From the NCBI GenBank assembly GCA_963722575.1, contig CAVRNR010000004.1, forward strand, positions 62,001 to 126,000: 64,000 nt of DNA, written 5' to 3'. Each line of letters starts with the position of its first letter. Positions within the stretch are counted from its first letter, which is position 1. This DNA is from Fen-178 sp963722575 (GTDB taxonomy: Bacteria; Acidobacteriota; Terriglobia; Bryobacterales; Bryobacteraceae). A model generated the notes under the pieces. The model ran no database searches. It was not told the origin of the DNA and worked only from the letters and a program-made list of their open reading frames with translations. Shown here in pieces: positions 45,654 through 54,239 of this stretch. The position numbers and the translations under genes were made by a program.

Positions 45654-48113
45654 CTACCCCTTCGTCGTCACGGTGACACTCCCCGATTTCAGTCCGGGCG
45701 AGGAAGCCGTCACTCGGATCTGGCCCGGTTTGCCGGTCGCTTGCACGATGGCCAGGCACAATCCGTTGAATGCCTTTCTGCGGGTCGATTGGTAGCTCTC
45801 GTGGCTCAGCGTGTCTCCGTTGTCGAGCCCGATGATCTTCCCTTCGCCTTCAAGCTCGAACGCGACCTCGTTGGCTGCTGTGGGCGCCATCCTACCGGTC
45901 GCGTCCTGAATCTGAACCGTGATATGAGCCACATCTCGACGGTCGGCCGCGATCGCCTCCCGGTCCACCGACAGGCCAATGGCCGCCGGCTCTCCCGCTG
46001 TCGAAACCTCGACGGTGGCCGCCACCTTCCCATCCTTGACGCCCACCGCTTTCAGCGTGCCCGGCTCATAGGGCACATCCCAGGCCAGGTGCAGATCGCC
46101 GGTGGTCCGAAGCACGCGGGCCCGCGCGGGGTAGTTTCCGTACCTGCCCTCCATCCCCAGGCGCGGGAATGCGTAGCCCTTCACCCCGACGGACTTGCCG
46201 TTCAGAAACAGTTCCACGGTGTCGCAGTTGGTGTAGCAGGTGACGGGAATGAACTGCCCCTCCTTGCCGTTCCAGTTCCAGTGCGGGAACACGTGCAGCA
46301 CGGGCTTATCGGTCCACTGGCTCTGGTAGAAGTAGAAGCCGTCTTTACGGAAGCCGCACATGTCCAGCACCCCGGCGGAGGAGCCTTTCGCGGGCCAGCG
46401 CGCCTCGCCCAGGTAATCGATGCCGGTCCACATGAAGTCGCCGGCCACGTAATCGTAGATCCGGACGAACTTCCACAACTGCTCGGTGTCGATGTCCCGG
46501 CCCCTGCCGGCCGCGCGGTAGTCGCCCCTAACGCCGCCCATGGACCCGCTTTCCGTGCCAATCATGCGTCTTTGCGGAAACGCCTGCCGGTCGATGCTGT
46601 AATACTTCTCGATGCGGTCCCGCCAGCGGTCCACATAGTTGTAGCCCACCACGTCGAGCAGCGCCAGAAACTCGGGCTGCGCGGTATGCGAGGCGGGCTC
46701 GGAGGCAATGTTGTCGCAGCCCGCCGTCACCAGCCGCGTGGGGTCTTCGGTGTGAAAGACCTTGAGCAGTTTGCGCAGCGTATCCGCGCCCTGGGGAGCG
46801 GACTGGTCGCCGATTTCGTTGCCCGCGCTCCACAATACCACCGACGGATGGTTGCGGTCGCGATGGACGAAGTTCGTCACGTCGCGCTGGTACCATTCGT
46901 CGAAGTAGTTGCTGTACCCATAGGGGCCGATTTGTGTTTTCGGCACCTTCCACTCGTCGAAGGCCTCGTTCATGACCAGGAATCCCAGGCGGTCGCACAA
47001 ATTCAGAAACTCCTCCGCGGGGGGATTGTGGCTGGTGCGGATGGCGTTGCAGCCCATCTCGCGCAGAATTCCGAGGCGCCGCTCCCAGACCCGCTCCGGC
47101 ACCGCGGCCCCTACGCAACCGGCGTCGTGGTGCAGGCAGGCGCCATTCAGCTTGACGTGCTCGCCGTTCAGCAGGAATCCCTTGTCGGCGTCGAACACCG
47201 CTTCGCGGATGCCGATGGGCGTATCGTATTGGTCCACCACCCGGTCTTGTTGGCGCACTGTGCTGCGGACTTGGTACAGATACGGATTCGCCACCGACCA
47301 CAGGTTGGGCTTGGCAACCGTCACCGGCTGCACGAACTCGTATCCCCCGTTGGCCGCAACCTCCTGCACCGCCTCCGCGGACAGCACCGCTTTGCCCTCC
47401 TGGTCGACTATGCTGGTGGCCAGCGTGCACCGGGCGGCGCTTTTGCCATCGTTGCGGACCCTGGTCTTGATCTCCACCGTGGCGGCATCGCTGGAGACGT
47501 GCGGCGTCGTCACGAACGTCCCCCAATATGCGACGTGCACCGGGCCAGTGACCAGCAGCCAAGTGCGCCGGTAGATGCCCGATCCCGAATACCAGCGGCA
47601 GTTGGTCTGGTGGGAGTTATCCACCTTGACGGCGATCACGTTATCGCGGCCGAAATTGAGGTGCGGCGTCAGGTCGTAGGAAAACGGAATGTAGCCGTAG
47701 GGACGCTTGCCCAGATACTGGCCGTTGATCCACACCTCGCTGTTCTCGTAGATGCCGCCGAACTCGATGGTGACCATCCGGCCGCGGTAGGCTTCGGGCA
47801 GAGGGAAGCGCTTGCGGTACCAGCCGATGCCGGCCGGCAAGCTCGCCTGGGTCGGCTCTTGCTGGCTGAACGGCCCTTCGATGCTCCAATCGTGAGGGAG
47901 GTCCACGCTTCTCCACGGCGCGTCCGTGAAATCCGGCTGTTGCGCGCCGGGCGCGTCGCCTTTGAAGAATTTCCAGCCGAAGTCGAAGCTCTCCCGGATT
48001 CGCGGCGCGGAGTTCTCGGCGGCGGGTTGCGCCTGGACGGTCGCGGCCAGCGCCGCCGCACCGGCTGCCTGCCCCAGCAGACTGCGCCGGCTCAATTCGT
48101 ATTCGTGGTTCAT
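45654..48113 (-). CDS. Tat-exported glycoside hydrolase family 2 (beta-galactosidase type)
   Basis: 819 aa. Tat signal SRRSLLGQAAGAAALAATV. The GH2 order is seen: sugar-binding jelly roll (PDFTDAPWRSVDLPHDWSIE, INGQYLGKRPYGYIPFSYDL), Ig-like domain, then the TIM barrel with acid/base Glu in LWSAGNEIGDQS (about residue 431) and nucleophile Glu in IGTESGSMGG (about 521). C-terminal DUF4982-like and Ig/big domains follow (LHVFPHWNWNGKEGQFIPVT; VEVSTAGEPAAIGLSVDRE). It probably cleaves terminal beta-galactosides or a related linkage outside the cytoplasm. A strong AAGGGGG precedes the ATG. Confidence 0.9.
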   Translation of the reverse strand: MNHEYELSRRSLLGQAAGAAALAATVQAQPAAENSAPRIRESFDFGWKFFKGDAPGAQQPDFTDAPWRSVDLPHDWSIEGPFSQQEPTQASLPAGIGWYRKRFPLPEAYRGRMVTIEFGGIYENSEVWINGQYLGKRPYGYIPFSYDLTPHLNFGRDNVIAVKVDNSHQTNCRWYSGSGIYRRTWLLVTGPVHVAYWGTFVTTPHVSSDAATVEIKTRVRNDGKSAARCTLATSIVDQEGKAVLSAEAVQEVAANGGYEFVQPVTVAKPNLWSVANPYLYQVRSTVRQQDRVVDQYDTPIGIREAVFDADKGFLLNGEHVKLNGACLHHDAGCVGAAVPERVWERRLGILREMGCNAIRTSHNPPAEEFLNLCDRLGFLVMNEAFDEWKVPKTQIGPYGYSNYFDEWYQRDVTNFVHRDRNHPSVVLWSAGNEIGDQSAPQGADTLRKLLKVFHTEDPTRLVTAGCDNIASEPASHTAQPEFLALLDVVGYNYVDRWRDRIEKYYSIDRQAFPQRRMIGTESGSMGGVRGDYRAAGRGRDIDTEQLWKFVRIYDYVAGDFMWTGIDYLGEARWPAKGSSAGVLDMCGFRKDGFYFYQSQWTDKPVLHVFPHWNWNGKEGQFIPVTCYTNCDTVELFLNGKSVGVKGYAFPRLGMEGRYGNYPARARVLRTTGDLHLAWDVPYEPGTLKAVGVKDGKVAATVEVSTAGEPAAIGLSVDREAIAADRRDVAHITVQIQDATGRMAPTAANEVAFELEGEGKIIGLDNGDTLSHESYQSTRRKAFNGLCLAIVQATGKPGQIRVTASSPGLKSGSVTVTTKG

Positions 48114-48136
48114 AGTGTGCCCCCTTCATGTTACCC

Positions 48137-48160
48137 GGTAGGGCATGCTTTAGCTTGCCC
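48137..48160. repeat. Single copy of repeat family A
   Basis: GGTAGGGCATGCTTTAGCTT plus GCCC, one base different from the arm at 14238-14290. It sits in the divergent gap between the GH2 gene and the sugar kinase gene. Confidence 0.8.
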
Positions 48161-48198
48161 TTTGCTTGTGCTAAAACGAATGTTCCGGACCAACTCCC

Positions 48199-49233
48199 AT
48201 GTCCAAAACGATTGTCACTTTCGGAGAGATCATGCTGCGGCTCGCGCCGCCCGGTTTCGAGCGGTTCTTGCAGACCCCTCAATTCGTGGCCACCTTCGGC
48301 GGTGGCGAAGCCAACGTAGCCGTCGCGCTGGCGTCCTTCGGCCTGCCGGCGGCGTACGTCACCGTGCTGCCGGACAAGAACCCCATCGCCGACGCGGCCA
48401 TCGCCGAGTTGCGGCGAATGGGCGTGGACACCTCCCGGATCGTGCGCGGCAAGGGCCGCCTGGGCATCTACTACCTGGAGGCCGGCGCCAACCAGCGTGC
48501 TTCCAAGGTGGTCTACGACCGCGGCCAGAGCGCCATCGCCCTCGCCCAGCCTGGCGATATCGACTGGGACCGCGCGTTCCAGGATGCGGGCTGGTTCCAC
48601 ATCACCGGCATCACGCCGGCCATCAGCGGTTCGGCCGCCGATCTGGCGCTCGAATCGGTGCGCCAGGCGCGTGAGAAAGGCCTCGAGGTCTCCTGCGACC
48701 TCAACTATCGCAAGAATTTGTGGAAGTGGGGAAAGCCGGCCGTGGAGGTGATGCGCGAGCTGGTGAAATATGCGGATGTCGTCATCGCCAACGAAGAAGA
48801 CGTGCAAATGACGCTGGGCATCCAGGCCGAGGTGGATGTGGACTCGGGCTCGCTCGACAGCGCGCAGTACCGGAAGCTGACGGACAAGGTGCTCGAGGAG
48901 TACCCCAACCTGAAGGCCATTGCCATCACGCTGCGGGAATCCAAGAGCGCCTCGCACAACGGCTGGTCGGCGTGCCTCAACGACCGCCAGTCATTCTTGG
49001 TGAGCCGCCACTACGACATCACGCACATTGTGGACCGCGTGGGCGGCGGCGACAGCTTCGCCGGGGGCCTGATTTACGGCTTTCTGGAGCTGGCGACGCA
49101 CCAGGAAGCGCTTGAGTTCGCGGTGGCGGCGAGCTGCCTGAAACACTCCGTTCCCGGCGACTTCAACCGGATCACCGTGGACGAAGTGAACGCCCTGCTC
49201 AAGAGCGGCGGCTCGGGCAGAGTGCAGCGGTAG
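48199..49233 (+). CDS. kdgK: PfkB-family sugar kinase, 2-keto-3-deoxygluconate kinase-like
   Basis: 344 aa ribokinase-family enzyme. The N-terminus TFGEIMLRLAPPGFERFLQT with FGGGEANVAVALASFG and the catalytic VDRVGGGDSFAGGLIYGFLE (GxGD base) are typical of KDG kinases, which phosphorylate 2-keto-3-deoxy sugar acids. Sitting divergently beside the beta-galactosidase and near the dehydratase, it would fit a De Ley-Doudoroff-type route (sugar, aldonate, KDG/KDGal, phosphate). No KDPG aldolase is in the window. Confidence 0.88.
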   Translation: MSKTIVTFGEIMLRLAPPGFERFLQTPQFVATFGGGEANVAVALASFGLPAAYVTVLPDKNPIADAAIAELRRMGVDTSRIVRGKGRLGIYYLEAGANQRASKVVYDRGQSAIALAQPGDIDWDRAFQDAGWFHITGITPAISGSAADLALESVRQAREKGLEVSCDLNYRKNLWKWGKPAVEVMRELVKYADVVIANEEDVQMTLGIQAEVDVDSGSLDSAQYRKLTDKVLEEYPNLKAIAITLRESKSASHNGWSACLNDRQSFLVSRHYDITHIVDRVGGGDSFAGGLIYGFLELATHQEALEFAVAASCLKHSVPGDFNRITVDEVNALLKSGGSGRVQR

Positions 49234-49243
49234 GGCGCGGGTG

Positions 49244-50692
49244 TCAGCACTCCGTGCCGAAGTCTTTTTCGAACGCCTCCACCAGCGCCGCGCCCCAATT
49301 GCTCTTGGTGGGCTTCATCAGGCCGGCGAAGAAACGCAGCACCGGCGGCTCTTCGTAGAATTCGAGGCCACCGATCAGCTTCCGGTGGCGGTAGAGCCAT
49401 TCCAGGCGGTCGGCCACATACTGTAGGTGCGACATGGTGAACACGCGCCGCGGAACGGCCATGCGCAGCAGCTCCATGTCCGAGGGCACGTCGTTGCCTT
49501 GCGCGTCCCGATCCATGGAAACCGAGCCGCGCTCCATGCCGCGAGCGCCCGAAACGATGTATGCCGCGGCGGCCAGCGCGCCCGCCGGGTACTCCGACTG
49601 CGGCACGTGATCGATAAACCGCATGGCGTCGACGTGGCAGGCGAGGCCACCAGCGGGCGTCACCACCGGCACTCCCTTCTCGATCAGCAGGGCCACGAAG
49701 TACTTGATGGCGTCCGCCGACGAGCCGGCCACTTCCAACTCGGTCATCTCGCGCATCCCCACCGCCATGGCTTCGATTTCTTTCGAGGACATGCCGCCGT
49801 AAGTGTAAAAGCCCTCGTAAAGCGGCAGCCACGGGCGGATGGCTTCGTACAGGTCTTTGCGGTTGGTGGCGATAAAGCCGCCGCGCACGCTGCAACTCTT
49901 GCGGCCCGACAGGTAGCACAGGTCCACCACGCTCATCATTTCCAGGATGATGTCGCGAATCGAGGTTTTCTCATAACCCGGCTCGCGCTGGTGGATGAAG
50001 TAGGCGTTCTCGGAAATCAGGCTGGCGTCCAACACCAGGAAGATCCCCATCGGCTCGATCAGCGCCTTCACCTGCTTCAGGTTTTCCAGCGAGAACGGCT
50101 GGCCGCCAATGAGGTTGGTGGTGGCCTCCATGCGCACGAACGAAACGTTCTCCACCCCGGCCTTTTCAATGGCGGCGCGCAAGCGTCCCAGGTCCATGTT
50201 CCCCTTGAAGGGGCACGAGCTCGTGGCTTTCAGCGCCTCCGGAGTGTAGAGCTCCAGCACCTTGCCGCCGGCCATGTCGAAATGCGCCTTGGTGGTGGTG
50301 AAGTGGTAGTTCATGGGCACGATATGGCCGGGCTTCACGAACGTCTTGGCCAGCAGGTGCTCGGCGGCGCGGCCCTGGTGGGTGGGAAGCAGGTACTTGT
50401 AGCCGAAGATTTCCTGCACGGCGTCCGCCAGCTTGTAGAAGCTCTCCGACCCGGCGTAGGCATCGTCGGACTGCATCATGGCCGCCAGTTGGTTGTCCGA
50501 CATGGCGTTGGTGCCGCTGTCGGTCAGCATGTCCACAAAGATGTCGCGGGTGCGCAGTTGAAAGGTGTTGTACCCCGCCGCTTCGATGGCCTTCAGGCGT
50601 TCGCGCGCCGGCGCCAGCCGCACTTTCTGCACAATGCGCACCTTGTGCATTTCAATCGGGATCTCCGTTCCATTGGATAAACGTATACTCAT
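49244..50692 (-). CDS. tnaA: Tryptophanase / tyrosine phenol-lyase family beta-eliminating lyase
   Basis: 482 aa, PLP-dependent lyase that splits tryptophan to indole, pyruvate and ammonia (or tyrosine to phenol). Conserved segments: IFVDMLTDSGTNAMSDNQLA, LPTHQGRAAEHLL, TNLIGGQPFSLENLK, ASLISENAYFIHQREPGYE, the PLP-lysine region YLSGRKSCSVRGGF and FYEEPPVLRFFAGLM. No leader peptide (TnaC-type) or tryptophan permease is adjacent, so catabolic regulation as in E. coli is not supported. Tryptophanase versus tyrosine phenol-lyase cannot be settled by eye. Confidence 0.88.
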   Translation of the reverse strand: MSIRLSNGTEIPIEMHKVRIVQKVRLAPARERLKAIEAAGYNTFQLRTRDIFVDMLTDSGTNAMSDNQLAAMMQSDDAYAGSESFYKLADAVQEIFGYKYLLPTHQGRAAEHLLAKTFVKPGHIVPMNYHFTTTKAHFDMAGGKVLELYTPEALKATSSCPFKGNMDLGRLRAAIEKAGVENVSFVRMEATTNLIGGQPFSLENLKQVKALIEPMGIFLVLDASLISENAYFIHQREPGYEKTSIRDIILEMMSVVDLCYLSGRKSCSVRGGFIATNRKDLYEAIRPWLPLYEGFYTYGGMSSKEIEAMAVGMREMTELEVAGSSADAIKYFVALLIEKGVPVVTPAGGLACHVDAMRFIDHVPQSEYPAGALAAAAYIVSGARGMERGSVSMDRDAQGNDVPSDMELLRMAVPRRVFTMSHLQYVADRLEWLYRHRKLIGGLEFYEEPPVLRFFAGLMKPTKSNWGAALVEAFEKDFGTEC

Positions 50693-50846
50693 GGCTGATA
50701 GGCTTTCGTTTGGATTTTAGGAATTTAGCTCAAAGGCACATACTCGCAATGGCAGCGTTCAACGTGCCTTCTGAAGATGGGAGTGGGCACTCCATACAGT
50801 AATTGAGCGTAGCATTGTGGCGCGGCGGGTGGGAGCGCATTGCCAC

Positions 50847-50869
50847 AATATAGCTTGTTGTGCTATATT
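50847..50869. promoter_or_regulatory. Candidate operator upstream of the XRE regulator gene
   Basis: AATATAGC-TTGTTGT-GCTATATT is a perfect 8-bp inverted repeat with a 7-bp spacer, in an AT-rich patch 17 bp before the ATG at 50887. The position fits autoregulation by the encoded HTH protein. The embedded TATATT may act as a -10 box. Confidence 0.6.
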
Positions 50870-50886
50870 AGCCTCAGGACAGCGGA

Positions 50887-51579
50887 ATGACCGCCGGACA
50901 GTGGAAAACCGGACGTGAGAAAGCGGGCTTGACCCAGGTTGCGGCTGCGCGGTCGCTGAAGGTGTCGCAGCCGTATCTGTCACAACTCGAAACGGGGTTG
51001 AGGGTGGCCAGTGCCGGCCTCGCGCGCAAGGCCGCGAAGCTCTATGAACTCCCGCCCACGGCGCTCCCTCTGCCCACGCGGCTGGATGTTCGGGGGGATC
51101 CACCCGATGAGCTTCAGCGAGAGCTTGCCTCTCTCGGTTACCCCGGCTTCGAGCATGTTCGTTCCAAGGCGGTGAGCAATCCCGCTGAAGTGGTGCTCCA
51201 TGCCGTGGTGAACCGGGACCTGGACACGCGCCTGGTGGAAGCCCTGCCCTGGGTCCTGAGCACGTACACCGATCTGAATTGGGAATGGCTGCGCGACCGC
51301 GCCAAATGGAACAACGCTCAAAACCGCCTGGGTTATCTGGTGCATCTCGCGGAGCAAACGGCGCGCGCTTTGCCGGAGCGCCAAGGCGCGGCTCAGGTCT
51401 TGTCCCAATGGGAAAAAGAACTCGAAGAGGCCCGTCTCGCCCATGAAGGAACGCTCTGCCGCGATTCGATGCCGGAGTCTGAGCGCACCTGGTTAAGGTC
51501 GAATCGTCCTAAAGCCGCAGTCCATTGGAGCCTGCTGACCGGCCTCACAGCCGGGCAGTTGCCGTATGCCGCGCATTGA
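50887..51579 (+). CDS. XRE-family HTH regulator/antitoxin
   Basis: 230 aa. Residues 1-50 form an XRE helix-turn-helix (GQWKTGREKAGLTQVAAARS, LKVSQPYLSQLETGLRVAS). The remaining 180 residues are helical with no motif I recognise (EALPWVLSTYTDLNWEWLRD, RLGYLVHLAEQTARAL). It overlaps the following nucleotidyltransferase-like gene by 14 bp in another frame, and a perfect inverted repeat lies just upstream. This looks like a two-gene toxin-antitoxin or defence module in which this protein is the repressor/antitoxin. Confidence 0.78.
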   Translation: MTAGQWKTGREKAGLTQVAAARSLKVSQPYLSQLETGLRVASAGLARKAAKLYELPPTALPLPTRLDVRGDPPDELQRELASLGYPGFEHVRSKAVSNPAEVVLHAVVNRDLDTRLVEALPWVLSTYTDLNWEWLRDRAKWNNAQNRLGYLVHLAEQTARALPERQGAAQVLSQWEKELEEARLAHEGTLCRDSMPESERTWLRSNRPKAAVHWSLLTGLTAGQLPYAAH

Positions 51580-52108
51580 AGAGCCGCCGGCGCCGTGGCG
51601 ATCTTTTTTCGCTGAAGTGGACTCCCGCCTCAGCGGAGACGTTCAACTGCATTGCTGCGGCGGCTTCGTCGCGACGCAACTCTACGGAATCGCCCGCAGC
51701 ACCAGCGATGTGGATTTCCTGGGCGTCGTGCCGAACGTGCGGAACGAGTTAATACAAATCGCGGGCAAGGGGTCGGCCTTGCACCAAAAGCACAGGGTCT
51801 ACCTGGACGCTGTTACCGTCGCCACGCCGCCGGAGAATTACGAGAAACGACTCGTGCCCATGTTCCCCGGTGCGTGGCGTCGCCTGCGGCTCTTCGCGCT
51901 TGAGGCCCATGATTTGGCTCTCTCCAAACTGGAACGGAACATTGAACGCGATCGTGACGACGTGCAGCGACTCGCACGTGCAGGCAACCTGAGAGCGGAC
52001 ATTCTGAGAGAGCGTTATTACACCGAACTTCGTCCGAATCTCCTGGCCCACGAAGCCCGACACGATTTGACGCTCCGATTGTGGCTTGAATCTTATTGGC
52101 CGGTGTGA
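51566..52108 (+). CDS. DUF6036-like nucleotidyltransferase, likely toxin partner
   Basis: 180 aa. The segment CCGGFVATQLYGIARSTSDV followed by DFLGVV is the nucleotidyltransferase signature (GG, then R-x-T-x-D-x-D). A later segment LFALEAHDLALSKLERNIER plus DRDDVQRLA is the helical part seen in AbiEii/MenT-like and DUF6036 proteins. Related nucleotidyltransferase toxins modify tRNA ends, but that is not shown here. It is translated from within the end of the XRE gene (14-bp overlap), so expression is coupled. Confidence 0.75.
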   Translation: MPRIEEPPAPWRSFFAEVDSRLSGDVQLHCCGGFVATQLYGIARSTSDVDFLGVVPNVRNELIQIAGKGSALHQKHRVYLDAVTVATPPENYEKRLVPMFPGAWRRLRLFALEAHDLALSKLERNIERDRDDVQRLARAGNLRADILRERYYTELRPNLLAHEARHDLTLRLWLESYWPV

Positions 52109-52198
52109 TCGTCAAGGCCGCTCGCCAGAATTGGACCGGCCGTTGCCATTTCGGGTTTAGATGCCGGTCGCCGACCACTGGGCGGGCGCTGTTTTGCG

Positions 52199-52909
52199 TC
52201 ATTCACGGTCCTTAATCAGGTATCCCTGGCCGCCACACTTCTTGCACTGCGAAACCGATTTTGGCTTCCGCAAAAATTCCCACGAGGTGGGAGAGGGGGA
52301 GGAGAGGAAGAACTCAGCACGGGGCATTGGGTGCCCTTCAACACATAGCGCAAGTTGGGCGATGTGCCACGCTTCCATCCTGTGCCCAATGATGATTCTG
52401 GTTATCAGCGCCGGGTCAAATGGTACCAGCCGGGGTTCTGACGGATCAAATTCCCGTACGCACCTCCACTCCCGCTCATATGTCCATTGCGAGGACTTGT
52501 AGAAGCACCCGCACTTGTCCGGGACGGGCAGAACCTTCGGTTTCCTTCGATATTGCACCTTCCGCAATACTCGGTCGCCCTCTTCAAAAAAGGGCGCATG
52601 CGCATCGAACCCGATGGCAAACCCCGTGTGGTTCTTTGCGTAGTTAGCCCACATCAAGTGACTGTCGGACCGTGCCGTGAGGCACAGAATACCAAGGCAC
52701 CTCCGGAGTCTCAGCCGTTCCCGCTTCGCCTCCATTCCGGATGACGCAGGAATGAGCTGGTACGAATCGAACGTGTCGTTAAACTCGTAGGGAGGGCTAA
52801 AGCGGACCTGAAGTGCCTCTAATATGTCGATCCGCTCAGGCGGACAGTACTTGTAGAGGGTCTTTGGCACGGGCACCTTAGGAACTTCGTACCAAGGGGC
52901 CTTATCCAT
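52199..52909 (-). CDS. DUF2971 family protein with C-terminal zinc-ribbon-like motif
   Basis: 236 aa from ATG 52909, chosen for the strong GGAGGTG 8 nt upstream; a longer in-frame reading to 53038 is Gly/Arg-rich noise. The DUF2971 pattern is seen: LYKYCPPERIDILEALQVRF, SPPYEFNDTFDS, LCLTARSDSHLMWANYAKNH and TGFAIGFD. The function of DUF2971 is unknown; it occurs often in defence-rich and mobile regions. The C-terminus CKKCGGQGYL could bind zinc with other Cys (CGCFYKS). GC is visibly lower than in neighbouring core genes. Confidence 0.8.
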   Translation of the reverse strand: MDKAPWYEVPKVPVPKTLYKYCPPERIDILEALQVRFSPPYEFNDTFDSYQLIPASSGMEAKRERLRLRRCLGILCLTARSDSHLMWANYAKNHTGFAIGFDAHAPFFEEGDRVLRKVQYRRKPKVLPVPDKCGCFYKSSQWTYEREWRCVREFDPSEPRLVPFDPALITRIIIGHRMEAWHIAQLALCVEGHPMPRAEFFLSSPSPTSWEFLRKPKSVSQCKKCGGQGYLIKDRE

Positions 52910-53028
52910 CTGATTCACCTCCGCCGCAGTATAGCGTGGTGAATCACACGGCTGCTGGTCGGGTGCACCCGCACGTCTCCCGTCCCGCCTTCCCCCTTGC
53001 CCGCCCGCCCCGCCTTCGCCGATACTAG

Positions 53029-53172
53029 ATAGCGGCATCCGAAACGGCAGCCAGCCCTAACGATGACGACGATCTCGAACTCTACGCTCTGGATCGCATG
53101 GCCGAACCCGGAGCCGCGCGGTACCGCATCCGCGATTGGAACCTGGAATTTAAGGGAGCACCGGAGAGATGA
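53029..53172 (+). pseudogene. Possible remnant of a zf-HC2-like small protein
   Basis: An open stretch without a start codon reads NDDDDLELYALDRMAEPGAA, like the beginning of small anti-sigma/zf-HC2-type proteins (DEELELYALxRLxEPEAAxLEEHLLxC), but the Cys-containing part is absent and it ends in WNLEFKGAPER, stop. It overlaps the ATG of the HNH gene by 4 bp. Weak evidence, based on resemblance of a short stretch. Confidence 0.3.
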
Positions 53173-53801
53173 TCCACCTTGCTAAGCGAGGCGCGCAGGT
53201 CCGTATCGAATATCACCCTTACGGGCACGGAGGCATCAAGTACAGGTACCTTACGTCGCACCCCGCCAGGGCCGACAAAGACCTCTTGGGCGGGTGGAGG
53301 ATTCTCGAAGACCCAGGTGAAGAAATCAGGAAGTTGGTTGCCCGAGGCGACAATTGCTCGTGGGCGGCAATTGCGTCAAAGCTGAGAGAACTCGATGATC
53401 CGGAGGATTTCACGGAGTTTCAGGACGATCCTGATGACCGACGCCCGAGAATACTGTACGCTTATCGAAATGGAAACCTCTGGGCCTCAACCGATCCGGA
53501 TCTCATCACGGATTCGGGCGTGGGCCGCGAGCCCCCGGGCGATACTTGGAGGCGCATCATAGATTCCAAGGCTCTCGCGCCTCCGGCATCGTCCGAGGCG
53601 GCGAGTCGGGCCAGTGTCCCAACCGAGGTGCGGCGTGAAGTTTGGCGCAGAGACGAAGGCCGGTGCGTGAACTGCGGGAGCCAGAATCGCCTTGAATTCG
53701 ATCACATCATCCCCGTTGCCTCGGGAGGCGGCAACACTGCGCGTAACATCCAACTCCTCTGCGAGGAGTGCAACCGGGAGAAGGGAGCCACGCTGGGATG
53801 A
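53169..53801 (+). CDS. HNH endonuclease
   Basis: 210 aa. The C-terminal 60 residues are an HNH nuclease: VRREVWRRDEGRCVNCGSQN, RLEFDHIIPVASGGGNT, ARNIQLLCEECNREKG, with two CxxC pairs for zinc and the DH catalytic pair. The N-terminal 140 residues are unfamiliar (RIEYHPYGHGGIKYRYLTSH). GGAG precedes the ATG. Single HNH proteins of this sort occur in restriction-like and mobile settings. It is part of a low-GC accessory patch next to a tRNA. Confidence 0.85.
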   Translation: MIHLAKRGAQVRIEYHPYGHGGIKYRYLTSHPARADKDLLGGWRILEDPGEEIRKLVARGDNCSWAAIASKLRELDDPEDFTEFQDDPDDRRPRILYAYRNGNLWASTDPDLITDSGVGREPPGDTWRRIIDSKALAPPASSEAASRASVPTEVRREVWRRDEGRCVNCGSQNRLEFDHIIPVASGGGNTARNIQLLCEECNREKGATLG

Positions 53802-54037
53802 CCACGCCAGTGCAGATTGTGGCAATCGGGGGCCCCGAACCAGCGCACGTCCATGGCAAGAACCTCTGCCCATCCTCAAAGCCGCACGCCTACTGTGCCT
53901 GAGATTACGCAGCCAGCCCTCGGCGCTTGCCTAGTCTCGCAGTGCGCGTCGCGCGCCGGCAGGGAATCGCGGCGGGGGAGGATGAGATCTTGCAGCGGTG
54001 AAGGGGCAGTAGTCGCTTACTAAATTAGATGTCAATC
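53802..54037. other. Non-coding gap between HNH gene and tRNA-Lys
   Basis: 236 bp with no supported gene; an expected place for an attachment site if the accessory patch entered at the tRNA. I see no direct repeat of the tRNA 3' end elsewhere near the patch. Confidence 0.35.
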
Positions 54038-54113
54038 TGGTGAGCGCGGCAGGAATCGAACCTGCAACCTAGTGATTAAGAGTCACTTGCTCTGCCAATT
54101 GAGCTACGCGCCC
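54038..54113 (-). tRNA. tRNA-Lys (CTT)
   Basis: Read on the minus strand: GGGCGCGTAGCTCAATTGGC begins the acceptor and D arm; the anticodon loop is CTCTTAA with anticodon CTT; the T arm is GCAGGTTCGATTCCTGC. The acceptor 3' side CGCGCTC is followed by A and an encoded CCA. All four stems pair, with one G-U in the acceptor. Confidence 0.95.
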
Positions 54114-54213
54114 GCTTTCGAGGTTGGCCGGAATCCGACGCAGCTCAAGCTGCGCCAAGAGCCGATTATACCATCGCGCGGCGGAATGTCACGAAGAAAC
54201 CCGCCGGCGACAA

Positions 54214-54239
54214 GGGGTGCCCTCTGGGCCCGGCGCTAC
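54214..54239. repeat. Half copy of repeat family D over the stop codon of the Fe-S gene
   Basis: GGGGTGCCCTCTGGGCCCGG followed by CGCTAC resembles the right part of the palindrome at 58785-58826. On the minus strand it begins GTAGCGCCGGGCCC, and its TAG is the stop of the Fe-S oxidoreductase gene. Confidence 0.75.

Noticed and set aside
45651..48674. 1007-aa open frame on the plus strand across the GH2 gene
   Set aside because: It is antisense to GH2 and then runs out of frame into the kinase gene; composition is Arg/His-rich without domain character.
49244..50886. Tryptophan leader-peptide control (TnaC-like) ahead of the lyase gene
   Set aside because: No short Trp-containing ORF or Rho-site-like stretch was seen upstream of the start at 50692.
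52910..53038. N-terminal extension of the DUF2971 protein
   Set aside because: Gly/Arg-rich codons without family similarity, while a strong GGAGGTG site precedes the internal ATG.
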